Notes: a model not told the origin generated them from the letters alone. Shown: positions 9,389 through 17,963, counted from the first letter of the stretch. The stretch: 64,000 nt of DNA from Glycomyces artemisiae (GCF_003002955.1 NZ_PVTJ01000008.1:248001-312000); one strand, 5' to 3'. Numbers and translations are program-made.

Positions 9389-10176
9389 AGGTCCTGGTGG
9401 TCGACGCGTGCTGGCGGGGCGCCGCGGGCACGGGCTCGCCGACGGCGGTCGTCGACGACGATGCGGGGTTCGCGGACGCGGACCGGGCGCGGGTGCCCCT
9501 GTCCGCGGGGACCTCGCACGCGGTGTTCCTGGACCGCACCGACCCCGGTTCCGTGGGGCTGCGGTTCTTCACCGCGGCCGGGGAGCTGCCCGCGTGCGGG
9601 CACGGGACCCTCGCCGCGCTCGCGGTCCTGGAGTCCCTGGACGGTCGGGACGAGTGGCGGCTGCGCGCCGGGGGCCGGGTGTTCCTCGGCGGCATCGGCG
9701 CGGACGGCCCGTGGTTCGACGCCGGGACCACTGGGCATCGCGCCTTCCCGGAGCCGGGGCCCGCGCTGGCGGCCCTGGGGGCCGTTGCGGCGGGCCCGGT
9801 CCTGGCGGCGGGGACGGCCCGCGAGCGCCTGCTGATCCCCGTGCGGCCCGAAGCCTTGGAGGGGCTGCGCCCGGACTTCGCGGCGCTCAAGGCCGCCTGC
9901 GATGCGGCGGGCCTGCTGGGCTGCTTCGTGTACGCCGAGGTCCGCGAGCGGTGGTTCGCGGCGCGGATGTTCGCGCCTTCGATCGGCGTGGACGAGGACG
10001 TGGCGAACGCGAACAGCGCCGCGGCGCTGGCGGGCGCGCTGGTGGCGGCGGCGCCGGTGCGGGTCGTGGTGTCGATGGGCGGCGGCCTGGGGTCGCCCTC
10101 GCGCATCCGCGCGGAGGCGTTCCCGGGCGGCGGGGTGCGCCTGTCGGGCCGGGTGGGCCCGGCGCGGGTGGTCTAG
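9385..10176 (+). CDS. PhzF-family isomerase-like protein
   Basis: A 263-residue protein with a PhzF/diaminopimelate-epimerase-like fold: the second-lobe signature FFTAAGELPACGHGTLAAL (residues 61-79) matches the PhzF consensus around the active-site histidine (here H73), and a Gly-rich MGGGLG segment lies near the C-terminus. The first lobe is divergent: the usual GNPAAV is GSPTAV, and the SETAF segment bearing the catalytic glutamate of PhzF (E45) reads SHAVF, with His at position 45. Thus the fold is clear but the classical proton-shuttle residue is missing. The GTG start overlaps the upstream stop by 4 bases. No other phenazine genes are present, so a phenazine role is unlikely. Confidence 0.75.
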   Translation: MKVLVVDACWRGAAGTGSPTAVVDDDAGFADADRARVPLSAGTSHAVFLDRTDPGSVGLRFFTAAGELPACGHGTLAALAVLESLDGRDEWRLRAGGRVFLGGIGADGPWFDAGTTGHRAFPEPGPALAALGAVAAGPVLAAGTARERLLIPVRPEALEGLRPDFAALKAACDAAGLLGCFVYAEVRERWFAARMFAPSIGVDEDVANANSAAALAGALVAAAPVRVVVSMGGGLGSPSRIRAEAFPGGGVRLSGRVGPARVV

Positions 10177-10188
10177 GGCGCCTGTTGC

Positions 10189-10659
10189 TCAGGAGCCGCT
10201 GAACCAGCCGGGGGCGTCGAGGCGGAACGGTTCGCCGGGGGCGAGGGCCGCGAGGTCGGCTTCGAGGGCGTCGAGGCGCTCGGGCCCGATCTGGGCGGCC
10301 CAGGCGGCGCGGACGCGGTCGAAGGTGCGCGCGGACCGGTCGAGGACGTCGAGTCCTTTCGCGGTGAGGCGGACGGCTTTGCGGCGGGCGTCGGCCGGGT
10401 CGGGGGCGCGCTCGACGTACCCCTGCTGCTCCAGGGCGGCGATGGTCTTCCCGGCGGCCTGCTTGGTGACGCCCAGGCGCGCGCCGAGTTCGACGGCGGT
10501 GGTCCCCTGGGTGCCGATGGCCTGGAAGATGAACCCGTGCATGGGCCGCAGGCCGGGGTGGCCCGCGGCGGCGAGGTCGGCGTGGACGGCGTCGACGGCG
10601 GCGCGGAACGCGGCGAACAGGCGCAGCGGGAGCTCGTGTCCGGGGGGCGGCTCAACCAT
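10189..10659 (-). CDS. MarR-family transcriptional regulator
   Basis: A winged-helix repressor of 156 residues from ATG 10659 (a TTG at 10668 would add three). The recognition helix region GARLGVTKQAAGKTIAALEQ and the wing with the DPADARRK motif are typical of MarR proteins, which bind palindromes as dimers and are released by small phenolics or oxidants. It is divergent from a cupin gene, and the 60 bases between them hold a palindrome covering its own start region, so it most likely represses itself and the cupin gene. The stop lies 12 bases from the end of the PhzF gene (tail to tail). Confidence 0.85.
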   Translation of the reverse strand: MVEPPPGHELPLRLFAAFRAAVDAVHADLAAAGHPGLRPMHGFIFQAIGTQGTTAVELGARLGVTKQAAGKTIAALEQQGYVERAPDPADARRKAVRLTAKGLDVLDRSARTFDRVRAAWAAQIGPERLDALEADLAALAPGEPFRLDAPGWFSGS

Positions 10660-10663
10660 GATC

Positions 10664-10700
10664 GACAACCAGGTTTACTATATGGGCAACCATGTTGTCC
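10664..10700. promoter_or_regulatory. Divergent MarR operator region
   Basis: GGGCAAC-CAT-GTTGTCC at 10684-10700 is a 7-bp inverted repeat with one mismatch; GACAAC at 10664-10669 is a further half-site in inverted orientation to GTTGTC at 10694-10699. The site lies directly upstream of both divergent genes, where a MarR dimer would block both promoters. Confidence 0.55.
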
Positions 10701-10718
10701 ATCCTAGGAGATTCCCCC

Positions 10719-11096
10719 ATGCGCATCGTCCGCAGTGCCGACACCCGCCGCACCGCCACCCCCGCGGCGGTCATGACCACCCTCGCCTCCCCGAGCCTCG
10801 GCGGCGCCCCGTTCCCGCTGTGGCGGGTCGAGGCCGCCCCTGGCACGGCCGGGCCGCTCCACCTGATCGACGCCGACCAGGTGTGGGCCTTCACTGCCGG
10901 GACCGCCGAGATCGAAGTGGACGGCGAGCGCACCGAGGCCGCCGCGGGCGACACACTCGTCGTCCCCGCGAACGCCGAGCGCCGGTTCACGCCCGGTCCC
11001 GACGGGTTCACCGCCGTGGTCGCCGGCCCGGCCGGGATGCGCGCGGCCATGCCCGCCGCCCCCGATGAGAAGATCGACATCGCCTGGGCCGCTTAG
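10719..11096 (+). CDS. Cupin-domain protein
   Basis: A small single-cupin beta-barrel of 125 residues. Conserved cupin features: GPLHLIDADQVWAFTAG (motif 1 region) and a PGPDGFTAVV segment (motif 2 region), with AAAGDTLVVPANAERRF between them. Metal-ligand histidines are fewer than in classical cupins, so it may bind a ligand rather than catalyse. Start ATG 10719 follows TAGGAG with 8-base spacing; an upstream ATG at 10692 lies inside the operator and has no ribosome site. Divergent from the MarR gene, so probably part of the regulated response. Its stop overlaps the end of the convergent isoprenyl transferase gene by 4 bases. Confidence 0.75.
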   Translation: MRIVRSADTRRTATPAAVMTTLASPSLGGAPFPLWRVEAAPGTAGPLHLIDADQVWAFTAGTAEIEVDGERTEAAAGDTLVVPANAERRFTPGPDGFTAVVAGPAGMRAAMPAAPDEKIDIAWAA

Positions 11097-11872
11097 ACCC
11101 CGGCGAGGCGGTCCCGGCGCCGGGCGGCGTAGTCGCGCAGCGCCCGCAGGAAGTCCACGTGGCGGAACCCCGGCCAGTACACGTCGCAGAACGACAGCTC
11201 CGCGCCCGCCGACTGCCACAGCAGGAAGCTGGAGAGCCGCCGCTCCCCGGAGGTGCGGATGATCAGGTCCGCCCCGGGCAGGCCCGCGGTGTACCGGTGC
11301 GCGTCGATGTCGCCCTCGGTGATCCGCGCGGCGAGGTCGGCGAGGTCGCCGCCGCGATCGGCCTCGGCCTCCAGGAGCGAGCGGACGGCGTCGACGATCT
11401 CGGTCTGCCCGTCGTACCCGATCGCGACGGTCAAGTGCGCGCCGTCGCGGTGGGCGGTGGCCTCGGCGGCGTCTTTGAGGGCGCGGGCGGTCGTGTCGGG
11501 GACGGTGTCGAGGCGCCCGGCCAGATGCAGCCGCCACGGGTTCGCCGGTGCGGTGAGCCGCTCGGCGACGATCTGCTCGACCATGGCCATCAGGTGGGCG
11601 ACCTCGGCGCTGTCGCGCTTGGCGAGGTTGTCGGCCGAGGCGACGTAGACGGTAACGTGCCCGATGCCGAGCTGGTGGCACCAGGCGAGGAGGTCGTCGA
11701 GGTGCTCGGCCCCGTACCGGTGCCCGATCCCGGCGTCGGCGAACCCCTGCGACCGGGCCCACCGCCGGTTCCCGTCCATGGCGACCGCGACATGCCGCGG
11801 CAGCAGCGCCGGGTCGAGCCGCCGCCGCAACTGCCGGGCGTAGATCCGGTACAGCCCTTGGGGAACGCGCAT
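11093..11872 (-). CDS. uppS: Short-chain cis-isoprenyl diphosphate synthase
   Basis: UPP-synthase family enzyme of 259 residues that adds isopentenyl diphosphate in cis to an allylic diphosphate. Signature HVAVAMDGNRRWAR (27-40) carries the catalytic Asp (D33) and the diphosphate-binding residues; the second block TSGERRLSSFLLWQSAGAEL and the FCDVYWPGF segment are also canonical. Length and N-terminus resemble the shorter of the two mycobacterial homologues (Rv1086-like, cis-farnesyl diphosphate synthase) rather than the long decaprenyl synthase, so product length is uncertain. Acts at the membrane in cell-wall lipid carrier supply. ATG 11872 has a GGTAGGG-type site upstream. Confidence 0.85.
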   Translation of the reverse strand: MRVPQGLYRIYARQLRRRLDPALLPRHVAVAMDGNRRWARSQGFADAGIGHRYGAEHLDDLLAWCHQLGIGHVTVYVASADNLAKRDSAEVAHLMAMVEQIVAERLTAPANPWRLHLAGRLDTVPDTTARALKDAAEATAHRDGAHLTVAIGYDGQTEIVDAVRSLLEAEADRGGDLADLAARITEGDIDAHRYTAGLPGADLIIRTSGERRLSSFLLWQSAGAELSFCDVYWPGFRHVDFLRALRDYAARRRDRLAGV

Positions 11873-11892
11873 GCCCCGACCCTACCGGCCCG

Positions 11893-12642
11893 TCACAGCC
11901 TGGTGTCGGCGTAGCGGGTCATCGCCGCGGCGAAGTAGGCGGCGTGGCCGGGGGCGACCTGCTCGCACGGGTCCCGGAAGCGGGGGTCGCCGGTGTAGAG
12001 GGCCGCGAGGCGCCGGTACGCCTCGGGAGCGGGGGCCGAGTCCCAGTGGGCTTCGACGAGCCGGTAGTGGTCGGCCACGACGTCCTGGACGGCCTCGTCG
12101 GCGGGGCCGCGGCCTTCGGACCGCAGGGCGGCGAGCGCGGTGTTGATGCGGTGCATCTGGGCGGGGACCGCCCGTCGCTGCTCGGGGGTGAGGGCCTGGA
12201 GGGCGGCGAAGGCGCGTTCGACGACCTGCTGCGCCCACGCCCGGCGGGCGCGGTCTCTCTCGTCGGGGGCGTCGAGTCCGGTGAACCAGGTGTCGGGCGC
12301 CATGGGGCGGCCTCCTTCGAGTTGGCGGATGGTGGCCTCGACGGTGTCGGCGAGGCGGGCGAGGCGGTCCCGTTCGGCACCGATCTGGGCCGCGTGGCGG
12401 CGCAGCGCCTCGGTCTCGGACTGCTCTCCGGCGAGGACGGCGCCGATGTCGCCCAGGCCGAGGCCGAGGCGTTTGAGCAGGAGGATCTGCTGGAGCCGCA
12501 GGAGTTCGGCGCGCCGGTAGCGGCGCTGGCCGCCGGGGCCGGTCCCGGCGGGGGTGAGGAGGCCGATGGCGTCGTAGTGGCGCAGGGTGCGCGCGGTGGT
12601 GCCGGCGAGGCGGGCGACCTGCGCGGTGGTCCACTCGTCCAA
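11893..12642 (-). CDS. MerR regulator with TipAS ligand domain
   Basis: A TipA-like regulator of 249 residues. The N-terminal MerR helix-turn-helix (DEWTTAQVARLAGTTARTLR, then HYDAIGLL) is followed by a dimerisation helix rich in Leu/Arg and a C-terminal TipAS domain (about residues 110-249, ending HAAYFAAAMTRYADTRL) that in TipA traps thiopeptides or other drugs. TTG 12642 is chosen because ACGGAGACACGCC lies immediately before it; longer frames lack ribosome sites. TipA-type genes are autoregulated from a promoter with an elongated spacer; a perfect 13-base palindrome is present 44 bases upstream. Probably a drug-responsive activator. Confidence 0.8.
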   Translation of the reverse strand: MDEWTTAQVARLAGTTARTLRHYDAIGLLTPAGTGPGGQRRYRRAELLRLQQILLLKRLGLGLGDIGAVLAGEQSETEALRRHAAQIGAERDRLARLADTVEATIRQLEGGRPMAPDTWFTGLDAPDERDRARRAWAQQVVERAFAALQALTPEQRRAVPAQMHRINTALAALRSEGRGPADEAVQDVVADHYRLVEAHWDSAPAPEAYRRLAALYTGDPRFRDPCEQVAPGHAAYFAAAMTRYADTRL

Positions 12643-12685
12643 GGCGTGTCTCCGTTCCGTCGGGTGCGGGTTCGACGGTATCGGC

Positions 12686-12698
12686 TGACGCGGCGTCA
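12686..12698. promoter_or_regulatory. Palindrome upstream of the MerR gene
   Basis: TGACGC-G-GCGTCA, a perfect 6+1+6 palindrome 44 bases before the TTG start of the MerR/TipAS gene. MerR proteins bind short dyads between -35 and -10, so it is a candidate autoregulatory operator; the flanking promoter elements are not convincing. Confidence 0.4.
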
Positions 12699-12850
12699 CC
12701 CGCAAGGAAAGAGAGACGCGTGTCACCGTCAAGTGGCGCGTCCGAGGCGCGTCCGGGTCGTTGTTTACATGGGGCGGCATTGACCCACTCACGTGGGACG
12801 GAAATTCCCCCTGGGGTCTCCCCGCTCACGCGGGGCAGGAGAAAGAACGA

Positions 12851-12879
12851 GCGGCCCCCAGCGTCACGCTGGGGGCCGC
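12851..12879 (-). terminator. Terminator of the sdhCAB operon
   Basis: Perfect 13-bp stem (12851-12863 with 12867-12879) and 3-base loop, followed in the direction of sdh transcription by TCGTTCTTTCTCC, a T-rich tract. Lies 80 bases beyond the sdhB stop, so it is a good rho-independent terminator. Confidence 0.85.
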
Positions 12880-12959
12880 TTCTCCACTTATGTGGAGGTG
12901 AACCGTCGCGTTTGAGTCGGCCGATTACTTCGAGGCCATTTCACCTGCCCCGCGCTCGC

Positions 12960-13706
12960 TCAGGCGGCTCTTGCGGCGGCCTTGCGGAAATCTCTGTTGA
13001 GACGTCCGATCACATCCAGTCCGATCTCCTTGGGGCACGCGGCGGCGCATTCGCCGGTGTTGGTGCACCCGCCGAATCCGGCCTCGTCGTGGGCGGCGAC
13101 CATGCCGAGGACGCGCGTGGCCCGCTCGGGCTGGCCCTGCGGGGTCAGGCCCAGGTGCGCGACCTTGGCGCCCATGAACAGCATCCCGGACCCGTTGGGG
13201 CAGGCGGCGACGCACGCGCCGCAGCCGATGCACGCCGCGGCGGAGAACGCGGCGTCGGCGTCCTGCTTGGGGATCGGGACGGCGTGGGCGTCGGGGGCGG
13301 TGCCGGTGGGCGCGGAGATGTACCCGCCGGCCTGGATGATCCGGTCGAACGCGGACCGGTCGACGACGAGGTCCTTGATGACCGGGAACGCCCCGGCGCG
13401 CCACGGCTCGATGTCGATCGAGTCGCCGTCGCGGAACTTCCGCATGTGGAGCTGGCAGGTCGTGGTCGCGGCCTGCGGGCCGTGCGGCTGGCCGTCGATG
13501 ACGAGCGAGCAGGCGCCGCAGATGCCTTCGCGGCAGTCGTGGTCGAACGCGACCGGGTCCTCGCCCTCGGAGATGAGGCGCTCGTTGAGGACGTCGAGCA
13601 TCTCCAGGAAGGAGGCGTCCTCGGAGACCTCGTCGAGCTCGTAGGCGACCATCCGGCCCTTGGCGTCGGCGTCGGCCTGACGCCAGATTCGCAGCTTGAG
13701 TTTCAC
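12960..13706 (-). CDS. sdhB: Succinate dehydrogenase iron-sulfur subunit
   Basis: Electron-transfer subunit of 248 residues. All cluster ligands are present: 2Fe-2S site C58, C63, C66, C84; second site [12 protein letters not shown] (C159, C162, C165, C169) and third-cluster cysteines C214, C220 and C224 ([11 protein letters not shown]). Length fits the family. The GTG start at 13706 overlaps the sdhA stop by 4 bases (GTGA). Passes electrons from the flavoprotein to the membrane quinone site made by SdhC. Last gene of the sdhC-sdhA-sdhB operon, followed by a strong terminator. Confidence 0.95.
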   Translation of the reverse strand: MKLKLRIWRQADADAKGRMVAYELDEVSEDASFLEMLDVLNERLISEGEDPVAFDHDCREGICGACSLVIDGQPHGPQAATTTCQLHMRKFRDGDSIDIEPWRAGAFPVIKDLVVDRSAFDRIIQAGGYISAPTGTAPDAHAVPIPKQDADAAFSAAACIGCGACVAACPNGSGMLFMGAKVAHLGLTPQGQPERATRVLGMVAAHDEAGFGGCTNTGECAAACPKEIGLDVIGRLNRDFRKAAARAA

Positions 13707-15640
13707 TTGTAGCTCCGTTGGGTGGGCTTGACGTACTCGAACACGAGCGATTCCTTGTGGAGGACGGGCGCGTCCTCGCCGTACTCCCAGGCGGCGACGT
13801 ACGAGAAGTTGTCGTCGTCGCGCTTGGCCTCGCCCTCGTCGGTCTGGGACTCGGCCCGGAAGTGCCCGCCGCACGACTCGGTGCGGTGCAGGGCGTCGAT
13901 GCACATCAGCTCGCCGAGCTCGAAGAAGTCGGCGACCCGGCCGGCCTTCTCCAGCTGCTGGTTGAGCTCCTCAGCCTTGCCGGTGACCTTGACGCGCTTG
14001 TAGAACTCGGCCTTGAGGTCGCGGATGAGGCCGATGGCCTTGCGCAGGCCCTCGTCGGTGCGCTCCATCCCGCAGTACTCCCACATGATCTTGCCGAGCT
14101 CGCGGTGGAAGGAGTCGACGGTGCGGTCGCCGTCGTTGCCGAGGAAGAACGCGATGCGCTCGTCGACCTCGCGGCGCGCGGCCTGCACGTCCTCGTGGTC
14201 CTCGCTGACGGCTTCGAAGGGGCCGTCGGCGAGGTAGTCGGAGATCGTGTTCGGCAGGACGAAGTACCCGTCCGAGAGGCCCTGCATGAGCGCCGAGGCC
14301 CCGAGGCGGTTCGCGCCGTGGTCGGAGAAGTTCGCCTCGCCGGTCACGAACAGGCCCGGGATGTTCGACGACAGGTCGTAGTCGACCCACAGGCCGCCCA
14401 TCGTGTAGTGCACGGCCGGGTAGATGCGCATGGGCCGCTCGTACGGGTTCTCGCCGGTGATCCGCTCGTACATGTCGAACAGGTTCCCGTACTTCGCTTC
14501 GACGGCCTTCTTCCCGAGGCGCTTGATGGCGTCGGCGAAGTCGAGGTAGACGCCCAGGCCGCCCGGGCCCACGCCGTGCCCTTCGTCGCACACCACTTTC
14601 GCGGCGCGCGAGGCGATGTCGCGGGGCACGAGGTTCCCGAACGCGGGGTAGCGCCGCTCCAGGTAGTAGTCGCGCTCGTCCTCGGGGATGTCCGCGGGGT
14701 GGCGCTCGTCGTGCTTGGACTTGGGCACCCACACGCGCCCGTCGTTGCGCAGGCTCTCGGACATGAGCGTGAGCTTCGACTGGTGGTCCCCCGACTGCGG
14801 GATGCACGTGGGGTGGATCTGCGTGTAGCAGGGGTTCGCGAAGTAGGCGCCCTTGCGGTGGGCCCGCCACGAGGCGGTGACGTTGCAGCCCTTCGCGTTC
14901 GTGGACAGGAAGAACACGTTCCCGTACCCGCCGGAGGCGAGGACCACGGCGTCGGCGAGCTCGGTGGTGATCTCGCCGGTGACCAGGTCGCGCACGACGA
15001 TGCCGCGGGCGCGGCCGTCGACGACGACCAGTTCGAGCATCTCGTGGCGGGTGTGCAGGTCGACCGTCCCGGCCGCGACCTGCCGCTGGAGGGCCTGGTA
15101 GGCGCCGAGGAGGAGCTGCTGGCCGGTCTGGCCGCGCGCGTAGAACGTGCGCGAGACCTGCGCGCCGCCGAAGGACCGGTTGTCGAGCAGGCCGCCGTAC
15201 TCGCGGGCGAACGGGACGCCCTGGGCGACGCACTGGTCGATGATCTCGGTGGAGACCTCGGCGAGGCGGTGCACGTTGGACTCGCGGGAGCGGAAGTCGC
15301 CGCCCTTGACGGTGTCGTAGAACAGCCGGTGCACCGAGTCGCCGTCGTTGCGGTAGTTCTTCGCGGCGTTGATGCCGCCCTGTGCGGCGATCGAGTGGGC
15401 CCGGCGCGCCGAGTCCTGGAAGCAGTAGTTCGCGACCCGGTAGCCCAGTTCGCCGAGCGTCGCCGCCGCCGAGGCCCCGGCGAGGCCGGTGCCGACGACG
15501 ATGACGCGGAGCTTGCGCCGGTTCGCGGGGTTGACCAGGCGCCCGGAGAAGCGGCGCTTCTCCCAGCGCTCGCTGATCGGGCCCGCGGGGGCCTTCGTGT
15601 CCGCGACGGGCTCGCCCTCGCGGTAGTAGTCGATGCTCAT
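13703..15640 (-). CDS. sdhA: Succinate dehydrogenase/fumarate reductase flavoprotein
   Basis: Catalytic subunit of 645 residues that oxidises succinate to fumarate. FAD-binding motif GTGLAG (50-55), covalent-flavin region [12 protein letters not shown] with H82 as the likely flavinylated histidine, and the substrate-site segment [18 protein letters not shown] are present. The absence of a fourth subunit gene and a 245-residue SdhC indicate the Bacillus/actinobacterial type with a single large cytochrome b anchor (type B). It starts 1 base from the end of sdhC and overlaps sdhB by 4 bases. Confidence 0.95.
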   Translation of the reverse strand: MSIDYYREGEPVADTKAPAGPISERWEKRRFSGRLVNPANRRKLRVIVVGTGLAGASAAATLGELGYRVANYCFQDSARRAHSIAAQGGINAAKNYRNDGDSVHRLFYDTVKGGDFRSRESNVHRLAEVSTEIIDQCVAQGVPFAREYGGLLDNRSFGGAQVSRTFYARGQTGQQLLLGAYQALQRQVAAGTVDLHTRHEMLELVVVDGRARGIVVRDLVTGEITTELADAVVLASGGYGNVFFLSTNAKGCNVTASWRAHRKGAYFANPCYTQIHPTCIPQSGDHQSKLTLMSESLRNDGRVWVPKSKHDERHPADIPEDERDYYLERRYPAFGNLVPRDIASRAAKVVCDEGHGVGPGGLGVYLDFADAIKRLGKKAVEAKYGNLFDMYERITGENPYERPMRIYPAVHYTMGGLWVDYDLSSNIPGLFVTGEANFSDHGANRLGASALMQGLSDGYFVLPNTISDYLADGPFEAVSEDHEDVQAARREVDERIAFFLGNDGDRTVDSFHRELGKIMWEYCGMERTDEGLRKAIGLIRDLKAEFYKRVKVTGKAEELNQQLEKAGRVADFFELGELMCIDALHRTESCGGHFRAESQTDEGEAKRDDDNFSYVAAWEYGEDAPVLHKESLVFEYVKPTQRSYK

Positions 15641-15641
15641 C

Positions 15642-16379
15642 TCAACTCACCAAACCGAACGTGACGGACAGGGGCACGATCGCGAACCCTGCGACGATGA
15701 TGACGGCGACGGCGAGCGCGATCGCCTGGGTGCGCTTGCGCCACTTCGTGTCCGGGCCCGCGATGGTCTGCACGGCCGACCAGATGCCGTGCCGCAGGTG
15801 GATCCCGAGGGCGGTGAGCGCGAGGAGGTAGAACACGGTGACCGGCCAGCGCGAGGGGTCGAACGCGGCGACGACGGCGCCGTAGGCGTCGTGGACGTCC
15901 TTGACGGGGTTGACGGTGCGCCAGGTCAGGTCCAGCAGGTGCCAGATGACGAACAGGAAGATGACGATGCCGCCGAACCGCATGTTGAGGTAGGCGTTGC
16001 GCGACTCGCCCCGGTTCTTGTGCCGGTGCGCGTACTTGACGGGCCGGGCGTGGTGGGCGCGCGCCGACAGGACGATCCCCGTCCAGATGTGGACGGCGAT
16101 CGAGGCGATCAGGCCGATGCGCAGCACCCACAGCAGCGACTCGTGGGGCAGGAGCGGCTCGCCGAAGGACCGCAGGCCCGCCGCGTAGGCGTTCATCTCC
16201 TCGCGGCCTTCGAAGATGTGGAGGTTCCCGGCCATGTGGACGATGATGAACAGGACCATCAGGACGCCGGAGACGGCCATGGCGATCTTCAGGCCGATGT
16301 TCGACCGCCAGGGCTTCCGGGCCGCTTGGGCGCGTTTCGCCGCTGTCGCGGCGGTGCGCGGTTGCAAATCCGTAGACAC
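15642..16379 (-). CDS. sdhC: Succinate dehydrogenase cytochrome b subunit
   Basis: Membrane anchor of 245 residues with five predicted helices (for example [20 protein letters not shown] and [17 protein letters not shown]) and conserved histidines within or next to helices that would ligate two haems ([30 protein letters not shown]). It anchors SdhAB to the cytoplasmic membrane and reduces menaquinone. A basic N-terminus precedes helix 1. GTG 16379 lies only 6 bases after a plausible -10, so the mRNA may be leaderless. Divergent from a LysR gene 71 bases away. Confidence 0.9.
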   Translation of the reverse strand: MSTDLQPRTAATAAKRAQAARKPWRSNIGLKIAMAVSGVLMVLFIIVHMAGNLHIFEGREEMNAYAAGLRSFGEPLLPHESLLWVLRIGLIASIAVHIWTGIVLSARAHHARPVKYAHRHKNRGESRNAYLNMRFGGIVIFLFVIWHLLDLTWRTVNPVKDVHDAYGAVVAAFDPSRWPVTVFYLLALTALGIHLRHGIWSAVQTIAGPDTKWRKRTQAIALAVAVIIVAGFAIVPLSVTFGLVS

Positions 16380-16385
16380 GACCGG

Positions 16386-16416
16386 ATGCTAGACGCGACA
16401 GGCGTCACCGGTCCAA
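16386..16416 (-). promoter_or_regulatory. Likely promoter of sdhCAB, possibly leaderless
   Basis: On the minus strand TTGGAC and TAGCAT are separated by 19 bases; the -10 ends 6 bases before the GTG of sdhC, so transcription would begin at or next to the start codon. No Shine-Dalgarno is visible, which agrees with leaderless translation. Confidence 0.5.
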
Positions 16417-16418
16417 TT

Positions 16419-16440
16419 CATGGCCGCACCCGGTTCCATG
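16419..16440. promoter_or_regulatory. Dyad between sdhC and lysR
   Basis: CATGG-N12-CCATG, a 5-bp inverted repeat immediately upstream of the LysR gene and behind the sdh promoter. Spacing is compatible with a LysR-type (T-N11-A) activation site, making it a candidate autoregulatory and sdh-regulating operator. Confidence 0.35.
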
Positions 16441-16450
16441 CCGATACGTT

Positions 16451-17383
16451 ATGGACATGCGCCCGCAGCAGCTCCAGGCATTCCTCACCGTCGCACAAAC
16501 CAGACATTTCACTCACGCGGCCGAAGAACTCGGTGTGACACAACCGTCATTGAGCAAGCAGATCCAAGCCCTCGAAACCGAACTCGGCGCCCCCCTCCTC
16601 ACCCGCTCGCGGGGCCGCATCGAACTGACCGACGCCGGGCAGACCCTCCTGCCGCACGCCCGCCGCATCACCGCCGCCCACGCCGCCGCCAGAGCCGACA
16701 TCGACGACGTCCTCGCCGTCCGCGCCGGGCACCTGCGCCTGGGCGCCACCCCGTCCCTGTGCTCCTGGCTCGTCGCCCCCCTGCTCATCCGCTACCGCGA
16801 CACCCACCCGGGCGTGCGCGTCACCCTCACCGAGGACGGCTCCGGCCCCCTCGCCGAACGCCTCGCCGCCGGAGACCTCGACCTCGCGTTCACCGCCGGG
16901 GACACCGGCGCCGACCCGACCCTCTCCGTGCAGCCGATCCTCGCCGAAGCCCTCGTCGTCGCCTCCGCCGCCCACCTCCCGCCCCTCACCCGCCAGGCCT
17001 ACATCGGGCTCGCGCAACTGCGCGAGCAGGCGTTCGTCCTCCCCGCCCACGGCTACGACCTGCGCGACCTCACCATCACCACCTGCGAGCAGGCCGGATT
17101 CACCCCCCGCACCGGCGTCGACGGCGGCGCGACCGACGCCGTCGCGTCCCTCGTCGAAGCGGGCCTGGGGATCGCGCTGCTCCCGGCGATGATCGCCGCC
17201 TCCCGGCCCGGCCTGCGCGCCACCCCGCTCGCCCCGCCGGGGGCGAGCCGCACGATCGCGCTGGCCTCGCGCCGGGAGGCGCCGCTGACGAAGGCGGCGG
17301 GGGCGTTCGCGGCGTCGCTGGAGGAGCACCTGACGGACCTGCACGCGTGGGGGCGCCTGCCCGAGGGCATGCGCGCCGTCTAG
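16451..17383 (+). CDS. LysR-family transcriptional regulator
   Basis: A 310-residue LysR regulator: N-terminal winged helix-turn-helix (QLQAFLTVAQTRHFTHAAEE, then LGVTQPSLSKQIQALE) and a periplasmic-binding-protein-like effector domain (about 90-295). ATG 16451 is used; the ATG at 16457 is equally possible. It is transcribed away from sdhCAB with a shared 71-base control region, so it may regulate succinate dehydrogenase or itself. Codon choice changes near base 17,225: upstream codons mostly end in C, the last 50 mostly in G. Its stop overlaps the convergent ankyrin gene by 4 bases. Confidence 0.9.
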   Translation: MDMRPQQLQAFLTVAQTRHFTHAAEELGVTQPSLSKQIQALETELGAPLLTRSRGRIELTDAGQTLLPHARRITAAHAAARADIDDVLAVRAGHLRLGATPSLCSWLVAPLLIRYRDTHPGVRVTLTEDGSGPLAERLAAGDLDLAFTAGDTGADPTLSVQPILAEALVVASAAHLPPLTRQAYIGLAQLREQAFVLPAHGYDLRDLTITTCEQAGFTPRTGVDGGATDAVASLVEAGLGIALLPAMIAASRPGLRATPLAPPGASRTIALASRREAPLTKAAGAFAASLEEHLTDLHAWGRLPEGMRAV

Positions 17384-17745
17384 GCGGTGAAGGTGTCGCG
17401 GTCGAGCATGGCGGCGGTCTGGCGGGCCGAGGGCGTGCCCGCGTCCGGGTCGGCCCCGGCAGCGAGGAGGACGGCGATGACCTCGTCGGAGTTCTTGAAG
17501 ACCGCGCCGGCGAGGGGCGACTGCTGGCGGTCGTTGCACCGGTCGAGGTCGGCCCCGGCGGCGATGAGGGCGCGGACGGTGTCGGCGCGGCCGTGGTAGG
17601 CCGCGAGCATGAGCAGCGAGTCCCCCGACTCGTTCGCGTGATCGGCGGGGAGACCCGCGGCCAGGAGCGCGGCGAGCCGGTCGGTGTCCCCGGCCCGCGC
17701 CAGGTCGAACGCTGCGTCGAAAGGGGCGTCCGCGTCGCTGCTCAT
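17380..17745 (-). CDS. Small ankyrin-repeat protein
   Basis: A 121-residue protein with three to four ankyrin repeats: GDTDRLAALLAAGLPADHAN, GDSLLMLAAYHGRADTVRAL with IAAGADLDRCNDRQQ, and DEVIAVLLAAGADPDAGTP. Helix-turn-helix-loop spacing of about 33 residues is clear. No signal peptide or enzyme domain; a cytoplasmic protein-binding module of unknown partner. ATG 17745 is preferred over ATG 17751 because GAGG lies at correct spacing only for the former. It overlaps the lysR stop tail to tail. Confidence 0.8.
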   Translation of the reverse strand: MSSDADAPFDAAFDLARAGDTDRLAALLAAGLPADHANESGDSLLMLAAYHGRADTVRALIAAGADLDRCNDRQQSPLAGAVFKNSDEVIAVLLAAGADPDAGTPSARQTAAMLDRDTFTA

Positions 17746-17851
17746 GCGCATCAGCCTCGCACACCCGCGGTGCCGTCGTGCCGGGTTCGCCCGGGGCTCT
17801 CCAGTGGACCGGCGCGGGCCCGGTTCACCCGGGCAGGTGTCGCCCCGGGTA

Positions 17852-17881
17852 TTGACACGGCCGCACAGGGGTGGGAAAGAT
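17852..17881 (+). promoter_or_regulatory. Candidate promoter of the small gene at 17964
   Basis: Consensus TTGACA (17852-17857), 18-base spacer, then AAAGAT (17876-17881). The predicted start of transcription is about 75 bases before the ATG of the 83-residue protein. Confidence 0.5.
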
Positions 17882-17963
17882 TGATGCGGGCCCGCAGGCG
17901 CCTCGCTGACACGAACCGCCGCGTCGCCTCTATCGGTGGGACAAGAACGGTGAGGACTCGGGC

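Larger units (their letters stand above)
12643..12959. other. Intergenic region with a cluster of hairpins
   Basis: The 317-base gap between the MerR start and the sdhB stop contains four separate inverted repeats within 115 bases: 12784-12797 (CCCACT CA CGTGGG type), 12820-12835 (CCCCGC..GCGGGG), 12851-12879 (13-bp stem) and 12882-12897 (CTCCAC TTAT GTGGAG). Only the third has the form of a terminator. No gene is seen here. Confidence 0.55.

Noticed and set aside
12784-12897. Hairpins resembling actinobacterial type I-E CRISPR repeats
   Set aside because: The element at 12820-12835 (CCCCGCTCACGCGGGG) recalls a type I-E repeat, but neighbouring hairpins differ in sequence, spacing is irregular (about 37 bases then others) and no cas gene is present.
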